The notes under the pieces were generated by a model. The model searched no databases, was not told the origin of the DNA, and worked only from the letters and a program-made list of their open reading frames with translations. Shown here in pieces: positions 62,221-64,000 of a DNA stretch of 64,000 nt. The first letter of the stretch is position 1; every line of letters starts with the position of its first letter. The position numbers were made by a program, and so were the translations under genes. The DNA is from Dromaius novaehollandiae (taxonomy: Eukaryota > Chordata > Aves > Casuariiformes > Dromaiidae): NCBI RefSeq assembly GCF_036370855.1, contig NC_088099.1, positions 154,102,517 through 154,166,516 on the forward strand, written 5' to 3'.

Positions 62221-64000
62221 GCACGCACAAGGGACTGTTAAAGTGTTTTATACTAGAGAACATTTAAGCAGGAAACATGAGTAACAGGTACTATGACTAA
62301 TAAACTAATCAGTTTCGATGTGTGTTTTTCAAACAAAACATTATATTTCTTGAACAGTCATAACCTGATAAAGCATCTTGTCAAAGGCACTCAGTAAAGT
62401 ATTGGATTTTTTTTTCCCTGGTAATATCACTATAATTTATGTTCCCATAACAAAAAAGTTAGAAGCCTGTTCATCAGGCAGATTGTGTCTGGGTGAGATT
62501 TTATGCTAATAAGTTAGAATTCTAAGTTTGATTTACTTGACTGATAATATAAAAAGAGTAACAGTGAAAGAGAAATACATTTTTAATATACTGCTCTGCA
62601 GTCTCTGCAGTAAACCAGCAGATGAACTATGAAATTTATTTTTTAGATTTCGTTAGGATTGTATTAAAATGTATGAAAGATTATTACCCATATAGGTAAA
62701 ATAAAAAAGAATCTGTCTATTGTGACAATTACAATTTTTTTAAAATCCTTTGGGGTTGGCGTTTGTTGGCAGATTGGAAAAGCTGGCTTGACTTAGACTC
62801 AAACTACAGTAGATGCAATAATTTATAGCATCTGAATGGTAAAACAGTATTCCAGTATTTAAATTAGCCTTTAATAGATGGCATGAATCATTTTCATACT
62901 CACGCTTTTGCACATCGGACTGCACTGCTAGAAGTACAGTGTTCTTGGTGACATTGTTTAAGGGTCTAATCTTACATTGCTGCTTCAATAAGTTTCCAAG
63001 GGCTGCAGAAAATGAGATGGGGTACACTGAACAAACTAATGCAAAAAACTTATTACAAATAAAGCATTGCTCAGCTGCTTAGATAACTCTTTTGGAAAAA
63101 GAAGACAGTTTTGAGTTCCATTTCTATCACAACAGCAGTATTCCAAAAATTATTTTTAATCAAAAGAGGAGAAAGACAAATTGTATCCAAACCCAAGTTT
63201 CTGACTTCTTGCAAAACAGTGACTTTGAACAATTACTGTTTGTAATGTGATAAAGTATAATGTAAATTTAATGGCTTTCAAGACACAAGCTATTAAATAA
63301 CACACAAATCTGGTAAATCCATTTGAAAAGCCAGTTGCTAGGCTCCTAGCTCTTGCTACACATTCAGAAACTGCAAGTTTAATTTTCAGCACCCCCAGCT
63401 GGGATTCAAAACTCGGCAAAAACAATGGCTTGCTTTAAGGTTTTACATACCAGTCAGGAGAGTCGCTACTCCAGAAGACTGCCAATATATACAGAGACAA
63501 ATGCATGCGAGTAGGCAAAGCCACATGGAGGGCAGGATGAAAGGCTGTCTCATCTGTTAACCTCCTGCACCTCGGTCTGCAGCCAGCCCAGCTACCATGG
63601 CAGGGCTATGAGAGAGCTTCGCCTGAAGTCATTCCGCAGCCATTGGCTGGACCCAGACTGAGCTGAAGGAGGGTAAAAAATATAGTATGTGGGGAAAAAA
63701 TGTTAAACCTTTCTTTACTGAGGAGCAATGAAAAATGCCCAGTAGATATTAGTACCAGTAGACCAAGCGATCCATAAATATGTTTCTGTTTCACAATGAA
63801 AATGAGATAAACTACAGAATATTTTATCATGCTGAGCAAAATGCAGACTGACTACCTACTAGTTGCAATAAAACAGCCACAGAGTATCTGTCTAACTAGT
63901 TTTATTGCCGTTTAGTTATCTCACAACTATCATGGACAAATATTAAGTCACCTTAGTACCAGCCAGTAAGTATTCTCCGCCTACTCAGCTGAAATGTGAA

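Larger units (their letters stand above)
61140..64000. other. gene-free stretch
   Basis: AT-rich with a purine tract at 61.6 kb, a TG repeat at 62.2 kb and an old-repeat fragment at 61.29 kb. The final 500 bases are a little GC-richer. Short minus-strand frames (up to 95 codons) lack domains. No gene supported. Confidence 0.5.

Noticed and set aside
1-64000. A bacterial-type defence system, CRISPR array, operon or complete virus
   Set aside because: No regularly spaced repeats, no long or tightly packed reading frames and no viral genes. Sequence texture and LINE/SINE relics are those of vertebrate noncoding DNA.

Overview
This is an AT-rich eukaryotic nuclear window with no bacterial-style genes, operons or CRISPR arrays. 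The recognisable interspersed repeats are decayed CR1 LINE pieces and very old MIR/L2-like fragments. L1 and Alu-type elements are absent, CpG is sparse and overall repeat density is low. This points to a sauropsid genome, most likely a bird macrochromosome; a turtle or crocodilian is not excluded. The species assignment is inference.

No complete gene can be supported. Nearly all open reading frames are below about 140 codons, overlap other frames and have no splice or family support. The one good coding candidate is an internal exon on the + strand at 57704-57837: it has a strong acceptor, a consensus donor, only one open frame, a helix-like protein segment and a cluster of CpGs in a CpG-poor setting. 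I do not recognise the protein. Two weaker exon-like segments lie at 60422-60596 (cysteine-rich) and 34638-34731. Their reading phases do not join to the first exon, so they cannot simply be its neighbours. The window is therefore best read as intronic or intergenic sequence of a large, sparse gene region.

Layout. 1-7640: gene-free, with simple repeats. 7640-9560: less AT-rich sequence that looks constrained, including a CRE-like site. 9560-17270: gene-free, with an old MIR-like element apparently split by another repeat near 13.7-13.9 kb. 17270-17560: a homeodomain/octamer/forkhead motif block. 20.2-22.5 kb: old repeats, including a CR1 3' end on the minus strand. 24.3-24.4 kb: a perfect-arm hairpin that coincides with a TATA-like box and a consensus 5' splice site. 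26.7-32.5 kb: several ancient repeats and a forkhead-motif cluster. 36.3-38.1 kb: GC-richer, ending in a CR1 reverse-transcriptase fragment. 41.2-43.2 kb: two related copies of an unidentified 190-205 bp sequence in direct orientation. 47.6 kb: a pure CTG repeat. 50.2-51.5 and 54.9-55.3 kb: regulatory-looking blocks. 57.7-61.1 kb: the candidate exons, a split MIR-like element and a GATA/AP-1 motif cluster. 61.1-64 kb: gene-free.

Repeat names come from remembered consensus sequences, without a database search. Regulatory blocks are judged from motif content and texture only, because no alignment was available.
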